Assembly: GCF_954871325.1 (NCBI RefSeq)
Contig: NC_088775.1
Span: forward strand, 9,401,561 to 9,465,560
DNA from: Gordionus sp. m RMFG-2023
Lineage: Eukaryota; Nematomorpha; Gordioida; Chordodea; Parachordodidae
Reading direction: 5' to 3'
Length of the DNA stretch: 64,000 bases
The position numbers and the translations under genes are program-made. Positions 22,050 through 35,175 of this stretch are shown here, in pieces. Within the stretch, counting starts at the first letter, position 1. Every line of letters begins with the position of its first letter. The notes below the pieces were generated by a model. That model made no database searches. It had not been told where the DNA came from and saw only the letters and a program-made list of their open reading frames with translations.

Positions 22050-22263
22050 TCGAAGAGAAGAGAAGAGAAGAGAAGAAGAGAAGAGAAGAGAAGAGAAGAG
22101 AAGAGAAGAGAAGAGAAGAGAAGAGAAGAGAAGAGTTAGCTATAAAAATCAACAATAAATATAATATATTTTTTAAAAGTCTAAGCAGGACCTGAAATAT
22201 TTTTTTCAAAAAAAAAATCCGGACCGGGCTTGGCGATGCAAATGGTACCTCTGCAGGTCTCTG
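21953..22263. mobile_element. hAT-type MITE (CAGAGACCTGCAG family) with an inner microsatellite
   Basis: Ends with CTGCAGGTCTCTG at 22263 and begins with CAGGTCCGACCCGGG at 21953. The flanking 8-mers ATATATTA and ATATATAT are similar but not identical. Orientation is opposite to the copy at 19389. The interior includes the simple repeats at 22018-22134. Confidence 0.6.
22018..22134. repeat. Two adjoining microsatellites, (CTTT)n and (GAAGA)n
   Basis: About eight CTTT units (22018-22050) are followed directly by about sixteen units of a GAAGA-type repeat (22052-22134). The pyrimidine run followed by a purine run means either strand could fold back on the other half. Open frames across it on both strands are artefacts of the repeat. 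Confidence 0.9.
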
Positions 22264-25200
22264 ATATATATATATATGCAATTTCTGATCAAAATATGCA
22301 AAAAAAAAATTAAGCCCCTGCTCCCTTCCCTACTAATTATTTTTTATTTACGGCCCCGGATATGACCTTAGTTGAGTTATCAAGGAATACATACGAAACA
22401 TGAATATAATTTTTTAAACAAAGTGGAGCAAATGATAAACGCACAAAAAAAACCTACTCGGACTATCAGTACTTTGATGCAAACATTTATCGCAAATCGC
22501 AACCAAAAATTTAAGCAAAATGATTTTTTCAATAACAAAAAATGGATTTAAAATTCGATAATCAGATATGAAGAAAGAAAGGCATATTTTATCGATCAAC
22601 CCCAAAAAAGACAGCTATTTTAAATGGTAGTTTTTCATTAAAAGAAAAATATTAACATTTTCCGAAAAATATTTAAAAATAAATTAATTTTTGATCTAAT
22701 TTATAAAACTAGAGGAAACCTCGTTTTTACGCTTTTTTATGATTTATAAAAATAAAATATTAAATTGCAATTCATAAATAATAAAAATGCAGCATGTGAA
22801 AAGATCGTATATCGAAATTTGAATTATGAGAAACGCGTTAGATTCTAAAAAAAATTATGAATGAAATTTTAAATTTGTCACAAGGATAAATAATTCTAAG
22901 TTAATTTTTCTTTCTTAAATTTGATTCAAAAAAATTAATGATTAATATATAGTATTCTTAGAATTCAAAGATTTAGCAATATATTTTTTTATACCTTCCT
23001 TTCTCGTTCTTTCATTTATACAAATTCAAATAAAAATAGTAATTATAACATTATATTCATATGTAATAATACATTACAGTGTCTCGTTAAATCAAATCTT
23101 TAAAAGTTTGGAAATACTTATTGATAATATTAAATGTTAGTTATGTTTTCTCAACTTCAAATCTTAACATGTATCAAGTTGAGAATAAGTCCACATTAAA
23201 AAAAAACATGCATATGATTAGAGTGCACATTTTTAGAAGAATAACAAGTAACAATGATATTGCTGAGAAAAACATTTTAACAATGAGGTTATTTATTTAT
23301 AATAAAGATATATTAAATCCTAGGAATAGACAAATCTATTAAACACAAATTTTGATTATTGTGTAACACTTTGTAAAGCAGTTGTTTATCTTTATATTAT
23401 TTACTTTTTTTTTAAAAAAACATAATAAAATAATTTAAAATAATTAAGAGTAAATCAATTATAAAACATACAAAAAACTAAGCAGGGCTTTTTGTAAAAG
23501 AAAAATAATTTGTCATTAATCTTAACAAAATGAAAGAATTTTAATAATGTATATGAATTTTAATGTTTTTTTTATTGAATATAAGGATGTCAAATTCAAA
23601 AATCTTATGGAGCATCTGTAAGTCGATCATTTTTGACCAATCCAACCTATAGGAAGAAAATCATTTTTGGAACCTGACTCTTAAAATTTTTTCTATACCC
23701 AACCTCACACAAAATTAATTCCATATTTATCACCCAATGCAATAACAATCAAAAAATATATTTAAAAAAAATACCCAATAGATTTTTTAGTATGTTATAA
23801 GAAATAATCTAAAAATAAACAAAATTTTAAAATAATATACAATCAAAATATGATTTAGCAAAATTATTTTTAAAAAGTCTCCAAACTAGAAGCATCACCT
23901 AGAAAAAACAGACCTGACCCAAAAGAAAATCATTATAATGAACCAACCTAACCCATGGGTTTAGTATTATGGAGACCTCTAATTTGGTTAAGACTGCACC
24001 TATTGTTATATATAATTGTAAGCATATATTCTTATAAATTAGTACATATAGGTTAATAAATTTGTGTAAGCAGTTATATTAAATAGTAATTCTTAAACAT
24101 TACCATCATCTAAAAGCCGGTCTAGGTGCATGAATAAATTGGGAAATGTTGTAATTTGTTTTTTATCTTTAAGCAATTGGGCCAAATATTCAGTAGTGCT
24201 GTTGTTATTAGATTTAGTATCATGCTTAGTATTGTCATTCATATTTAATTTAATCTATAATATTAATATTTTAATAAAAAATTTAAACTATTACTATTTA
24301 TTTTACAAAAGATAAGTGGAATAATTTTTTACTTCTAATAAATTGTGAAGAATTTAAAGAACAATAATGAATGCCAAGATGATATGTTAGTTGGTTAGAT
24401 GTTAAATAATTAATATAACCTAAATTTAATCCGAAATTAATAGTCTTACTTATTCTTTAATATTATAATAATTTTTAAAATATAATAAACATAAATTTAA
24501 AATAAAATTTAAGTAAAGGACATTTTAAATTGCGGTTCTACAATAAATTTAAGTTTAAAATAACTGCTGATATAGATTATTGATAAATATTTATAATATA
24601 ATATATTATAATTATTTGCTTACTACATATGCTTGAGGCTTTAATTATTTATATTTTGATATATTGTATTGAAAACAAAATAATACATATCATTATAATA
24701 AAAAATTGGATTATTTAAGCAAATTTATATTAAATTTAAATCAATTTTTGTAACCATAGTAAAAAAAAAGAAGTTTACATCAGGTTTCAAATAATTTATT
24801 TTACACCCGTAGGGCTTATAAATAATCATATGTTGTAAACACTATTTAAAATTTTTAAGACAACGACTTTATATAAAAATATTTAAGTATTTTAAATTAT
24901 TTAAAATGTATTATTATAAAAATTAATTCCTCCATTCGAAGATATAATTATTTTTAGCTTGAAAAATATTCAATAAAATAATTCATAAGGAATCTTTTTT
25001 TAATAATTTCAAAATATGTGATAGTTAAGCAAGAAACCAAAAAAAAGCTAGTTAAATAGACAAGGAAGTGTTAAATAACTTAGCCCATTTTTTAATTAAT
25101 AATAAGGGATACATAATTTTGCATATTTGTCGTAAATTTATTATTTTAAATGTTAAGTGAATAAGCAGATTAACATTTAATTAATTTATGTTCTATTTAA

Positions 25201-26220
25201 AATATAGTGATAATATTTTCATAATTCTCTTTTTTTACATCAAAATCAAGATATAAAACTATAATTAACAAGTAAGTTTAATAAAATAAATAAGGCTCAT
25301 AAAAATATATAAGTTGTTAAAGTTTTAGATCCAATAAATATGAATAATGAAATATAATATGATAAGTTATGCATATCAAATGTTAAAAAATTCAATTTGA
25401 ATAAGAAACAGAATATAAGTTATTTGGCTAAATTATAAAACTTAAATAAGAAAAAAGCTAATCGTTCAAATAAAAAGAGGTTATACCTTAATTCACTAAA
25501 CATGGGTCTTTTAGACACATACGAAATTTGAAAATTATGATTATATTTCCAAATACCATATGGTGCAATCTTTAAAATATAAGTATTGTTGTTATTAAAA
25601 ATCTACAAAATCTTTTTATCTTAAATTACGTAGTTTTAAATAAAAATCGGTCTATTGAATCCATATGTAGTGTAAAGTTATGTTTTTAATTTTTAAGAAA
25701 TAAAATTATATATTTATCATATTATTTTTATCGAAATTCCATTGAGGACCATTCTTATTAAATTTCTATTTGTGACATAGAATTTTTTTTAGAATTTGAT
25801 ACATAGCAGAATGACATTTATAAATTAAAATATTTCCCCTTTTATTACCTTAGTGTCACATGGACATGAATTTCCATTTTTTTGTGAATGATAATCAAAA
25901 ATTATATTTTCGTGGAATCTTATTATAATATATGTTTTATTTTTGTTTAATGAAGTCATTACGATCATGGTTTATTTTATTTTATCTTTAAGATTTGATT
26001 TTAATATGTGTTTTATCAAGTAGCGCCACATCTCCTAGTTGCGATAACATCACTCGTTTCGACAGATGATCAGCGTAAACAATATATGAATGATTATAAC
26101 TTTTTGACATAATCATTTTTTTCCGTCAGCCTGACGTACTTTTGTTCTGTACACAAATTCGGCTACAAATTTATAAAGTATCGTATCTTACATTTTAAAT
26201 ATCAATTTATTATTTGTAGA
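22264..26220. other. Non-coding AT-rich stretch, nothing recognised
   Basis: Almost 4 kb of extreme AT composition. Open frames of 60-73 codons at 22414, 23121 and 24130 have background composition and no family resemblance. A slightly GC-richer patch at 23583-23990 (with GACCAATCCAACCTATAGG and CCTAACCCATGGG) may be an old repeat. No gene, RNA or clear mobile element was seen. Confidence 0.5.
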
Positions 26221-28760
26221 TTATGCGAATTTTCTATTTCATTAAGGGCATTCGGTCTTACCCAATCGAGGCAGGTTTATGCCTGCCTGCCCAACGTTAT
26301 CGTAGAAGGACTGCGGCCAGTGATATTATGTTAACTCATACGATATGTTTTAAAAACATTTCTTAAGGCATTTCCAGAATCTGGTCCTCTATCTAGCTCT
26401 ATATCTTTTCTTGAGTGTAGGAATCGTTCTTTCAACTTTACCATCTGCCTATTATAAGGTGTTGATTTAATATGAATAATATTTTTTGATTGGCAAAACA
26501 ACTAAAATTCTAGTGATAGGAATTGTAGACTGTTGTCGGAAACAACCTTCTAATATTTGTGTCGGCATTCGTATTTTTTTAAACGAGCTACCTCTACCCA
26601 TTTTGAATAAGAATCTAACCAATAACAATAATCCAATTGTTCCGCCATATCTATGTGTAATATTTTACATCAACAATTGCACTTCTGATATTTTAGGTCT
26701 GTGAACCTATCAACCAGCACAATTATTGACATTCGCATCTATTTCACACAATCCAGGCACCAACAATTTAATAGAAAAATCGATTTCATAGCAATTATTG
26801 CCAAGACCTCGACAAATATTATCTCGTCGGAATGTTATCGGAATAACAATCCTGCCATTCCACTGAAGAATATCTCGTTACATTGCTATCTCTTTCCAGG
26901 GATAGAAATAACTTAATAGCTCGGGCTCATCAATTTAATTAAATGTTCTGCAAGTTAGTTAAATTTGATAATTTACAGGCTTGAGTTCCTTATCTATTAA
27001 TGATTCTTGTCTTAATCTATCCTCTGACATCATAATATCCCTAAATCCTTAAGACAAAAATTATTGTTTAATATCGAGATTTATAGTGTCTTCCTTAATA
27101 AGATCGAAATAATGCATCAGATAAAAGTATTTTTCTCCCAAACCTTTAAGTAATATCAAAATCATATGGAGACCTATTTCAAGCCCTTATTGTTGAACGA
27201 TTATTAATTTTTTTAAATTTTTTCGCCAATCAAAAGTCATAATGTCGTATGATCCGTGATTAAATTAAATCATCTCCCAAAAATAATTGGTAGGCCTCTT
27301 TAAAACAACAAAGCGCTAGTTTCGTTATCTATTGGAGCGTAATCTATGTAAATGAATCAGCATCCTGGATGCATATGCATATGGTTTTTTTATTTCATTA
27401 GGTAAATTGTATAGCAAAACTGTATCATATCAATGCATCCATTAAAAGTACAAGGGACAAATCAGCTAAATATGTCATTAATGTCTTATCAGTTGCCAAT
27501 AACGTTTTATATTTTCAAAATTTGCTCTTCAGTAGCCAATGTCCAAAGAACCTCGATAATCGTCAATCAATGTATAGGAGCAAACTTTCTATGAAGATTT
27601 TAACTGAATCCTTCATTATAATTATTCAAGCCGAGAAAAGTTCTAAGCTGGTGTAGATTGTAGGCGTTGAAGCTTCCTAGGTGGCTTTGACTTTGTTTTA
27701 TCTCGTATAAATTCCTGTTTTGTCAATGTTCACTTCTAAAAATGAAGTATCTTCTAAAAATTTTACTTTTAAAAATTTAATTTTTAAACCGGATTTTTAT
27801 AACCGCTTTAAAAATCCTGGAAGATTAATGAGAAGCTTTTCGTCATTTTTACCTGACACAGTGACACCATCAATATAAACCCCAATCATAAGGAAATCTT
27901 TCAACAAATTATCCATATATATCTAAAAAATAGTTGGTGCACAATAAATCTCTAGTGACATCCTATGATATCGAAAGTATCCTTTGTGTATTGCATAATT
28001 AAATAATCTTGTGATATTCAATCTTCTTTTCAAGTTTGCAGCCATTAGATGAATTATTTATTGTATATTTAAGTTCATCCCGCGAGTAGATCCCCCAGAG
28101 TTGGAATAATGATGATCAAATTGATCAAGAGTGAGCTTAAAATCCGCATATAGCTTAATTTCCTCATTAGATTTGAATACATATACTGGAGGGGTATTCC
28201 ATTCTCTAGTTGTATCCGGATTGGAATGTAATATTCTAGCGAATCGGTTGACGAAGCGGTAATCTCTTAGTGGAATTGTTATGGAACAGAAGAATCCTCT
28301 AAATAAATTTCCCAGCAAAATATAGAATACATCCAGGTTTATTAACAAATATCTGTATATACTAGTTAATTAATTTTTATTTTTGACTAAAATTCTTAAA
28401 TTATACATATGTCTTTGTCGTATCAATGTTGTTTTCTTCAATTTCGATCAAAACCTGGTGCTGCATTTCCATGTTGAAGGATATATCCAACAATCTAATC
28501 TAATTAAAGGAGTATCGTTTGTGTTGAGTGTAATTACTGGTAATATATTTACGCTACGATTTGTGCATGAATGTTAATTTCTCCTTTAACCAAAAGGATG
28601 ATTTCCATAAGCTGTGAATGGATGACTTGATACTTGTTGCCCTATTTTCTTCCAAATATCTTTCCCAACTAACGATGCCTGGGCACTAGTATTGAAATCA
28701 AAATCAACATTTAAACAATTTACCTTCCCTAATGTCCAAGCATTTCCGCTAGCCATGAGA
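26220..28760 (-). mobile_element. Old Ty3/gypsy-type retroelement fossil, internal part
   Basis: Read on the minus strand, the order protease, reverse transcriptase, RNase H-like region, integrase is recognisable. Protease-like sequence lies near 28615-28740, reverse transcriptase between about 28350 and 27800 (including a YIDG-type active-site block), and an integrase core near 26700-26350. It is heavily broken, with many disruptions, and clearly older than its two neighbours. No paired LTRs were found, so the outer limits are approximate. A younger LTR element begins about 50 bp beyond its protease end and may have split it from its gag. Confidence 0.72.
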
Positions 28761-28807
28761 AAATTCTTTAGGCTTACATAATGTTATTTTGGTTATAATC
28801 TTATTCT

Positions 28808-29095
28808 TTTCTTATTTTTATAGGATTTAATTTCTTATTTTTATATAATCTAATTTCTTATTTTTATAAATTTACTTTTATTTCCAAATAATAAACAGAA
28901 TAAAAATATAATATTAAATTCTTCTTTTTCAGGGTTTTTATAACCCACATAAATAAAAAAAATAATATTGATAAAAAACAAATAATATTGATTAAAAGAA
29001 ATAATATTGACAAAAAAAAATAATATTGATTAAAATATTGACAACAAAAATATTCAAAATGACTTGCTATAAAAACAAAAAAAATATTTACAACA
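28808..29095 (-). repeat. LTR (3' side) of the 28.8-34.6 kb element
   Basis: Pairs with 34374-34640; differences are a couple of substitutions and one roughly 20-base length difference inside an AATAATATTGA-rich stretch. Bordered on the outside by ATTCT (28803-28807) and on the inside by the C-run that is the polypurine tract of the minus strand. Confidence 0.85.
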
Positions 29096-29954
29096 CGCCC
29101 CCCCCCCCATTAATTACAATTAAACCTGCTATATAAAGAGAAGAAGAAAAAACTAACATGAAAACACAAAAAAAATAACATTGACGCGGAAGTGAACAAC
29201 ACTATTGTATATATATTATCGCACATATGTTTCCCCCTTTTTTTATTTATTTTACAATTATATATTTATCTTTATTTTTTCTTATACTACAAAAAAAATC
29301 CTAGTACATATAATAAAAATCTTCTTACTGTTCTCTAAACAATTCCTCTAACTCCTCGGCCGATATATCAACTAACGGCCAATCTTCCTGCCATTCAGCG
29401 TTGTTGTTAGAATTTGGTGCTGACTCCCGCGACGGTTCCACTACCGCCACCGGTCGCTCAATCTCCAACTCACCGTAGTTGTTTGTATGTTTTCCGCTCT
29501 TGTCACCGCGGGTAACATGGTCCTAACTGGCCAGGCTCCTCATCTCCGCTCCCCACTATCACTTTCATCCCTTGCTCCTATGAAATTTCTTCTGTCATCA
29601 TACCTTCTCACAAAAGCATGGCGGGGTCCACGGGGGCATCTAACTTGCAAGTGACCTCGGGCTCCACAGATGAAGCACAACCTAACATTCCTTATCGTGC
29701 GCCTGCCCGAATTATTGGGTTCGGGCAATTCGGACTCCCGCCCCCTTCCATTGATTATTTCAAATGGCGCTATTTGTCTTCTTCGCGGGGATCTGAGAAT
29801 GGGTCTCGATTGGTACAAACGATTTCCCTCTGCATCTACCCTTCCCGGGAATATACTAATTCAAATTGTGATATTCTCCCGATACATACATTCATGGATG
29901 GCTGCCATTCTGAGTCCCATTATAAAAGAAAGGTATAATAAAAAAAATATATAA

Positions 29955-31000
29955 TGTACTTTTAACTACTTCTTGAATACAAAAACAAATTTCTTTACAA
30001 CTAAATTTTATTAATAATTTATTTTTTGAATGAATCTAAAATATAAAATTTTGGATAATCCTCCTTTTATTCTTTCCAATAATCCTTTTCAAAACATGTT
30101 TATTCCCCTTTTTTTACTGTCATCACCCTTCTATTCCCTCTCCAACAAGATACAATCTTGTACCAATTTTATTCATTTCCATGATTTATTAACTTGACAA
30201 TTCAATATAAACTATTCTTTGGGCACCACCACATAACATTTTTTTTATACCATAAGTTATCTGATTTATGACGTTTTATGAGCCAATAATGCTATTATTT
30301 CTCTTCAAAAAAAAATGAGGGAAACATAAAAATTTTATCAATCGTATAAAAAAAAATATTATATGATTGGAACATTATTAAACTGCTCTTTAAGATACAT
30401 ATTATCCCAACATGGGAATTTCAACAATTTTATATATTATATCAATGAATCTATAATTAGTTTGGGTATATTAAGAATTTTTAAACAATGTTAAACATTA
30501 TATCAACGAATCTATGATTAATTTGGACATACTAATTTCGATATATTAAAAAAACGTTAAATATATATATTTCACTGATTATTACAATTATATTTCCTTT
30601 CAATCCTATATAATTCTCATGGGATTTTTAACAATTTTATATGTAATATCCATGAATATATGATTAATTTGGATATACTAATTTCGATATTTTTTTAAAA
30701 AAAACGTTACATATATATGTTGTATTCCATATCAAATCAACTGTCACCCCGACCCTCTTCGATTTTTTTTAAAATTTGCATGATGGTAGTATATACACTA
30801 ACTAGCAATAATATAAAATTTTAATTCTCAACTCAGCTTACTTCATGAGATATGGCCATCTTTAGAAACGCGAAAAGTTCAAAATACACCATATTTAATT
30901 TTAAATATCTCAAAAAGTAATTAAGCTAAAGGTATAATTTAAACTTTATTAAATAACTCTAGAAGAGCCCTTTAATATGATATAAAATTTATTATATTAA
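29955..31000. repeat. AT-rich filler with a short tandem repeat inside the LTR element
   Basis: Between 30415 and 30725 a unit containing ACAATTTTATATATTATATC, GAATCTATGATTA and TTTGGATATACTAATTTCGA repeats about three times. The remainder is AT-rich with no protein similarity recognised. Confidence 0.5.
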
Positions 31001-31579
31001 AACCACCCACGGATTTAACGTGACCCGAAAATCTGCGCATAAACGGAGCTTTCCATTGGCCTTTTTCACCGGTACCCTTAGTGTCGCCCATTCGCTATAT
31101 TATACAGGACATACTATGCCTTCTTGCACCCATTGATCTAATTCCTTGTTCACTTCATTTCGCCATTCAAACGGTATTCGCCGTAACGCACAAAATTTTG
31201 GTACATGTATCTCCTTCAATTTGATATCTACCTCATAATCTCTTAGGCATCCCAAACTTTCTTCAAAGATTTCCTTATAATTATTCACCAATCTTTGCAC
31301 TCCCTCTTGCACTTTTATTATCGCAAATTCCATTTCTTCATTTCGAAATTCCTCGTCTTTTTGTCGCCCTGTCTCTTTCTCCTTTATAATTATTTCTTGA
31401 TTATATATTCTTTTGGTATTTCTTTGTTTCATACCATCATTTTCCGACCATTCTTTCTGCAATTTTGTTTCACCCTTTGGAACTTCATCTAGTTTTACTT
31501 CTTATTCTTCATTATCATTAATTTATTCCTTCCTTTCAGAATCCTCTCTTCCCTCTTTTCTCCTAAAGTCGCGACAATC

Positions 31580-31815
31580 CCTATAATTCCCCCCGATACC
31601 TCCCCTATAATTCCCCCCGATATCTCCCCTAGAATTCCCCCCGATATCTCCCCTATAATTCCCCCCTAGAATTTCCCGCGATATCTCCCCTAGAATTCCC
31701 TCCGATATCTCCCCTAGAATTCCCTCCGATATCTCCTCTAAAATTCCCTCCGATATCTCCCCTATAATTCCCCCCGATTTCTCCTCTAAAATTCCCCCCG
31801 ATTTCTCCTCTTCCA
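31580..31815. repeat. Minisatellite, about 24-bp unit
   Basis: About ten copies of a unit close to CCCCTAGAATTCCCTCCGAT plus four more bases (ATCT). In the minus frames it encodes a Gly/Arg/Asp/Asn repeat (GGNYRGDI, GGNSRGDI). It lies between the protease and reverse-transcriptase regions of the LTR element, beside a C-run at about 31817-31828. Confidence 0.85.
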
Positions 31816-33419
31816 CCCCCCCCCCCCAAAAAAAAGGTCTCAATTCCAGGTAATTTATCTCTATACCAATAATTCATATATTGATTTCCCTCATCTCTTT
31901 CAACAGGTACAAATATACCGCACCAAGCAAATATACCCCAAAAATTACAATCTGGACCTATCCGCGTGATCCAGTCCCATCCCAATACGGTCTCTATTCT
32001 TCGATTAATTATCCATAAATCCAATATCTCCACTCTATTGTCCAACATTTTCCATCACGGCTACTTCTGATCCATCCAACTGCCGGATCTTGATGTCTTC
32101 GCTTTTAATCATTCCCTCGACCAAATACTCCGAAATTTATCAAATCCCATCACAGAGATAGCAGCCCCGGTGTCAAATAACATGCAAACCATATTCCCAT
32201 TCAAATTAATCCATACTCTAGGGCAAGGATCATGCACTATTTCCTCTTGGAACATATTTATACATTTCGACTTCTCCCTTTTATTCCCATAATTAAATTT
32301 TTCCAGTTCTTTGACCCACCGCTTCTCGACCTCTGTGGTATATCTTTTGCTATCATATAGTCACAAATACTGACATTCTCTCGCCACATATCCTTCCTTG
32401 CGGCATCGAAAACATATATTATTTAAACTTTTATTCTCCGTTAAATTGGATATTTTTATATCCTTATTTTTCCCTCTTTCAAGAATTCTTACATTTGGAG
32501 CAATTTGAGCCATATCTCTTTGTGGAAAACCGCCCCTTGTATTGAAATTGGCAACATTGCATTCTTCCCTATTATGACCAAATCGTCCACAACCCGCACA
32601 ACGTAATTTATCAGGTTTTCCCGGGCAATAAGGAGCTATATGTCCATATTTTCCACATTCGAAACATTTCGTTTTTTGGCAATCTCTTACCATATGGCCC
32701 TGTTTTCCACAATTATAACAATTTAGATTTTCTCTTCACCGTGGATTAAAACCTGGCCTTATTTCCATTCGTCTACCCTGCGAATTTTCTCTTGACCATC
32801 TATATGGCCCCAATTGCTTGTTATATCCCGACCCTCTAAAACGGTCTCTTTTTTATATGTTATCAATCCTATCATTTATATTCAAATCTCCTAGGCTACT
32901 ATCAGTCCATCCTTTGATCAATTCCTGTACAGGTAACCAGGTTACCTTACCCATCACATCTTCTTCCCCATTATGTACTTCGATGGTCAATGTTTGGCCC
33001 TTAATCCTTACATTCCTACTCCTTCTAATTCTTCTTCCAAAAATTAAACTACATACATATTATTAAAATGACAAGTGCTCCAAGAATATTATACTGGATC
33101 TCCCAGTATTTTATGAATTTCAAACTTTTCATAATCAATTCACAAGAAATTAACTATAACTTTTATAATAAAAATTTTTATCACCTGGAGAGTTAAGAGA
33201 TAAGATGTAATTAGGACTGTGAATATTCCTATAAAGCACATATACATAAATATAATGGCCACAACTTATATATCACTAATATTCTTTGTATAATATTTTA
33301 AATTAAAAACACTATTCTGTGTTTACTCTGTTTTAAATAATTAATTTACGAAAATTAATGTAAAATTCGTTTTAAATTTCAGCAATTTAACTCATAATTT
33401 TACACTACTGGTATAATTT

Positions 33420-34315
33420 TTGTAATATCGTTTTACTTGCTCTGATAATATTTACAAATATCAAGCCACTTATTCGCTTTATATTTTTTTTAAATAGCGC
33501 TTTACTCGCTTTAAAAAAATAATCTCCCGCTTTTTATTCGTTTCAATTTCCTTTGTAACAGCGCTTTACTAGTTTTAAAAATCTTTACAAATCTGCAGCG
33601 TTTTATTCGCTTTAATCTTATTTGTACTAGCGCTTTTTTCGCTTTACTAATTCTTGTAAATTTCACAACCGTTACTCACTTCAATTTTATTTGTTTTAAC
33701 CCTCTTTCCGCCTTACTAATTTTTGTAAATTTCACAGCGGTTATCTTCACTTCTATTTGTATTAGCGCTTTTTTCGCTTTGACAATATCTGAAAATTTAT
33801 CAACGCTTTACCGTTTTAAATTATTGTGTTAGCGCTTTTTTCGCTTTGACAATATCTGAAAATTTATCAACGCTTTACCGTTTTAACTTATTGTGTTAGC
33901 GCTTTTTTCGCTTTGACAATATCTGAAAATTTATAAACGCCTTACCGTTTTAACTTATTGTGTTAGTGCTTTTTTCGCTTTGACAATGTCTGAAAATTTA
34001 TAAACACCTTACCGTTTTAACTTATTGTGTTAGCGCTTTTTTCGCTTTGACAATATCTGAAAATTTATCAACGCTTTACCGTTTTAACTTATTGTGTTAG
34101 CGCTTTTTTCGCTGACAATATCTAAAAATTTATCAACGCCTTACCGTTTTAACTTATTGTGTTAGTGCTTTTTTCGCTTTGACAATATCTGAAAATTTAT
34201 AAACACCTTACCGTTTTAACTTATTGTGTTAGTGCTTTTTTCACTTTGACAATATCTGAAAATTTATCAACGCTTTACCGTTTTAACTTATTGCGTTAGC
34301 GCTTTTTTCGCTTAA
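33420..34315. repeat. Tandem array of 67-bp units in the LTR element leader
   Basis: About eight well-kept units from about 33760 to 34313 each contain TTAGCGCTTTTTTCGCTTTG, ACAATATCTGAAAATTTATC and AACGCTTTACCGTTTTAACT. Earlier, more diverged units with GCGCTTTACTCGCTTT reach back to about 33420. Units differ by few substitutions, so the right-hand part expanded recently. The array lies just inside the 5' LTR on the element strand, where a leader or packaging region would be. Confidence 0.85.
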
Positions 34316-34373
34316 ATATATGTAAATCTCTCCGCGATTAACCTACAGGTTCTAGTGTTCTACACGGCACCAA

Positions 34374-34640
34374 TTTCTTATATTTATATGATTTAATTTC
34401 TTATTTTTATATAATCTAATTTCTTATTTTTATAAATTTACTTTTATTTCCAAATAATAAACAGAATAAAAATATAATATTAAATTCTTCTTTTTCAGGG
34501 TTTTTATAACCCACATAAATAAAAAAAATAATATTGATTAAAAGAAATAATATTGACAAAAAAAAATAATATTGATTAAAATATTGACAACAAAAATATT
34601 CAAAATGACTTGCTATAAAAACAAAAAAATATTTACAACA
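34374..34640 (-). repeat. LTR (5' side) of the 28.8-34.6 kb element
   Basis: Direct repeat of 28808-29095. Outer flank ATTCT at 34641-34645. On the minus strand it begins TGTTGTAAATA and is followed by GGTGCCGTGT, a plausible tRNA primer site. Confidence 0.85.
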
Positions 34641-34947
34641 ATTCTGACATTTTTTATTAATTGACCTGAATGGGGGTAGCAACACTAATAATACCAATAT
34701 AGCAACCAGATTATTATTTTAAAACTTAGCTATTGTGTTTAACTTTCTTTTGTTATAAATAAAATAGAATATATAATTCTATAATATTTATAGATAATAT
34801 ACACTATATTAGACTTTCTATGCTAAAATGAAAGCAATCTCGATATTTAACGGAATTATCTAACCTCAACTAAAACGTAAATTAATTATAAAACTTTAAA
34901 AATAAACTTACATTAAGATTTATATATATTTAAGGTGGTGTTTCGAG

Positions 34948-35168
34948 TAGTATTGTTAAACGGCTCAATTTGCGATTTTTAAAAACGGCTAACTTAATGT
35001 TTTACTCGGAAAAATATAATGCAAGCCTTCAGACTTTGCTTATAGGTGGCACAAGTATTTGGACATCTATTAACGAAATCTCGAAGCTTAGACAATATTT
35101 TTCTGGCTAAAATATCGAGAAAGCTGTTTTTAAAAATCGGCTCAAATCGAGCCGCTTAACAACCGCTA
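34948..35168 (+). mobile_element. TA-flanked MITE beside the young LTR element
   Basis: Starts TAGTATTGTTAAACGGCTCA and ends GAGCCGCTTAACAACCGCTA. The core includes GCAAGCCTTCAGACTTTGCT, ATAGGTGGCAC and TTAACGAAATCTCGAAGCTT. It is 221 bp and one of the better-kept copies. The LTR element starts seven bases after it. Confidence 0.75.
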
Positions 35169-35175
35169 AAGCTAG

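Larger units (their letters stand above)
28808..34640 (-). mobile_element. Ty3/gypsy-type LTR retroelement, broken inside but with very similar LTRs
   Basis: Direct repeats at 28808-29095 and 34374-34640 are near-identical apart from one short length difference. Both sides are flanked by ATTCT, a 5-bp target duplication. On the minus strand the first LTR starts TGTTGTAAATA and is followed by a primer-binding-like GGTGCCGTGT. A G-run (complement of 29096-29107) precedes the second LTR. Recognisable parts in order: a tandem array (33.4-34.3 kb), gag with CCHC zinc knuckles (about 32.9-32.36 kb), a protease region (about 32.1-31.85 kb), a minisatellite, the start of reverse transcriptase (about 31.5-31.0 kb), and a further CCHC-bearing region near 29.5-29.8 kb. 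Most of pol is not recognisable, so the element is broken, with many disruptions. Its young LTRs suggest movement in trans. Confidence 0.82.

Noticed and set aside
21895-22281. Frames of 128 and 74 codons over the CTTT/GAAGA repeats
   Set aside because: Products of microsatellite periodicity on both strands.
29618-29954. Two plus-strand frames of about 100 codons
   Set aside because: Shadows of the CCHC-bearing minus-strand retroelement region.
33420-34315. CRISPR-like array
   Set aside because: Units of 67 bp repeat without unique spacers, inside an LTR element of an animal genome; it is a simple tandem array.
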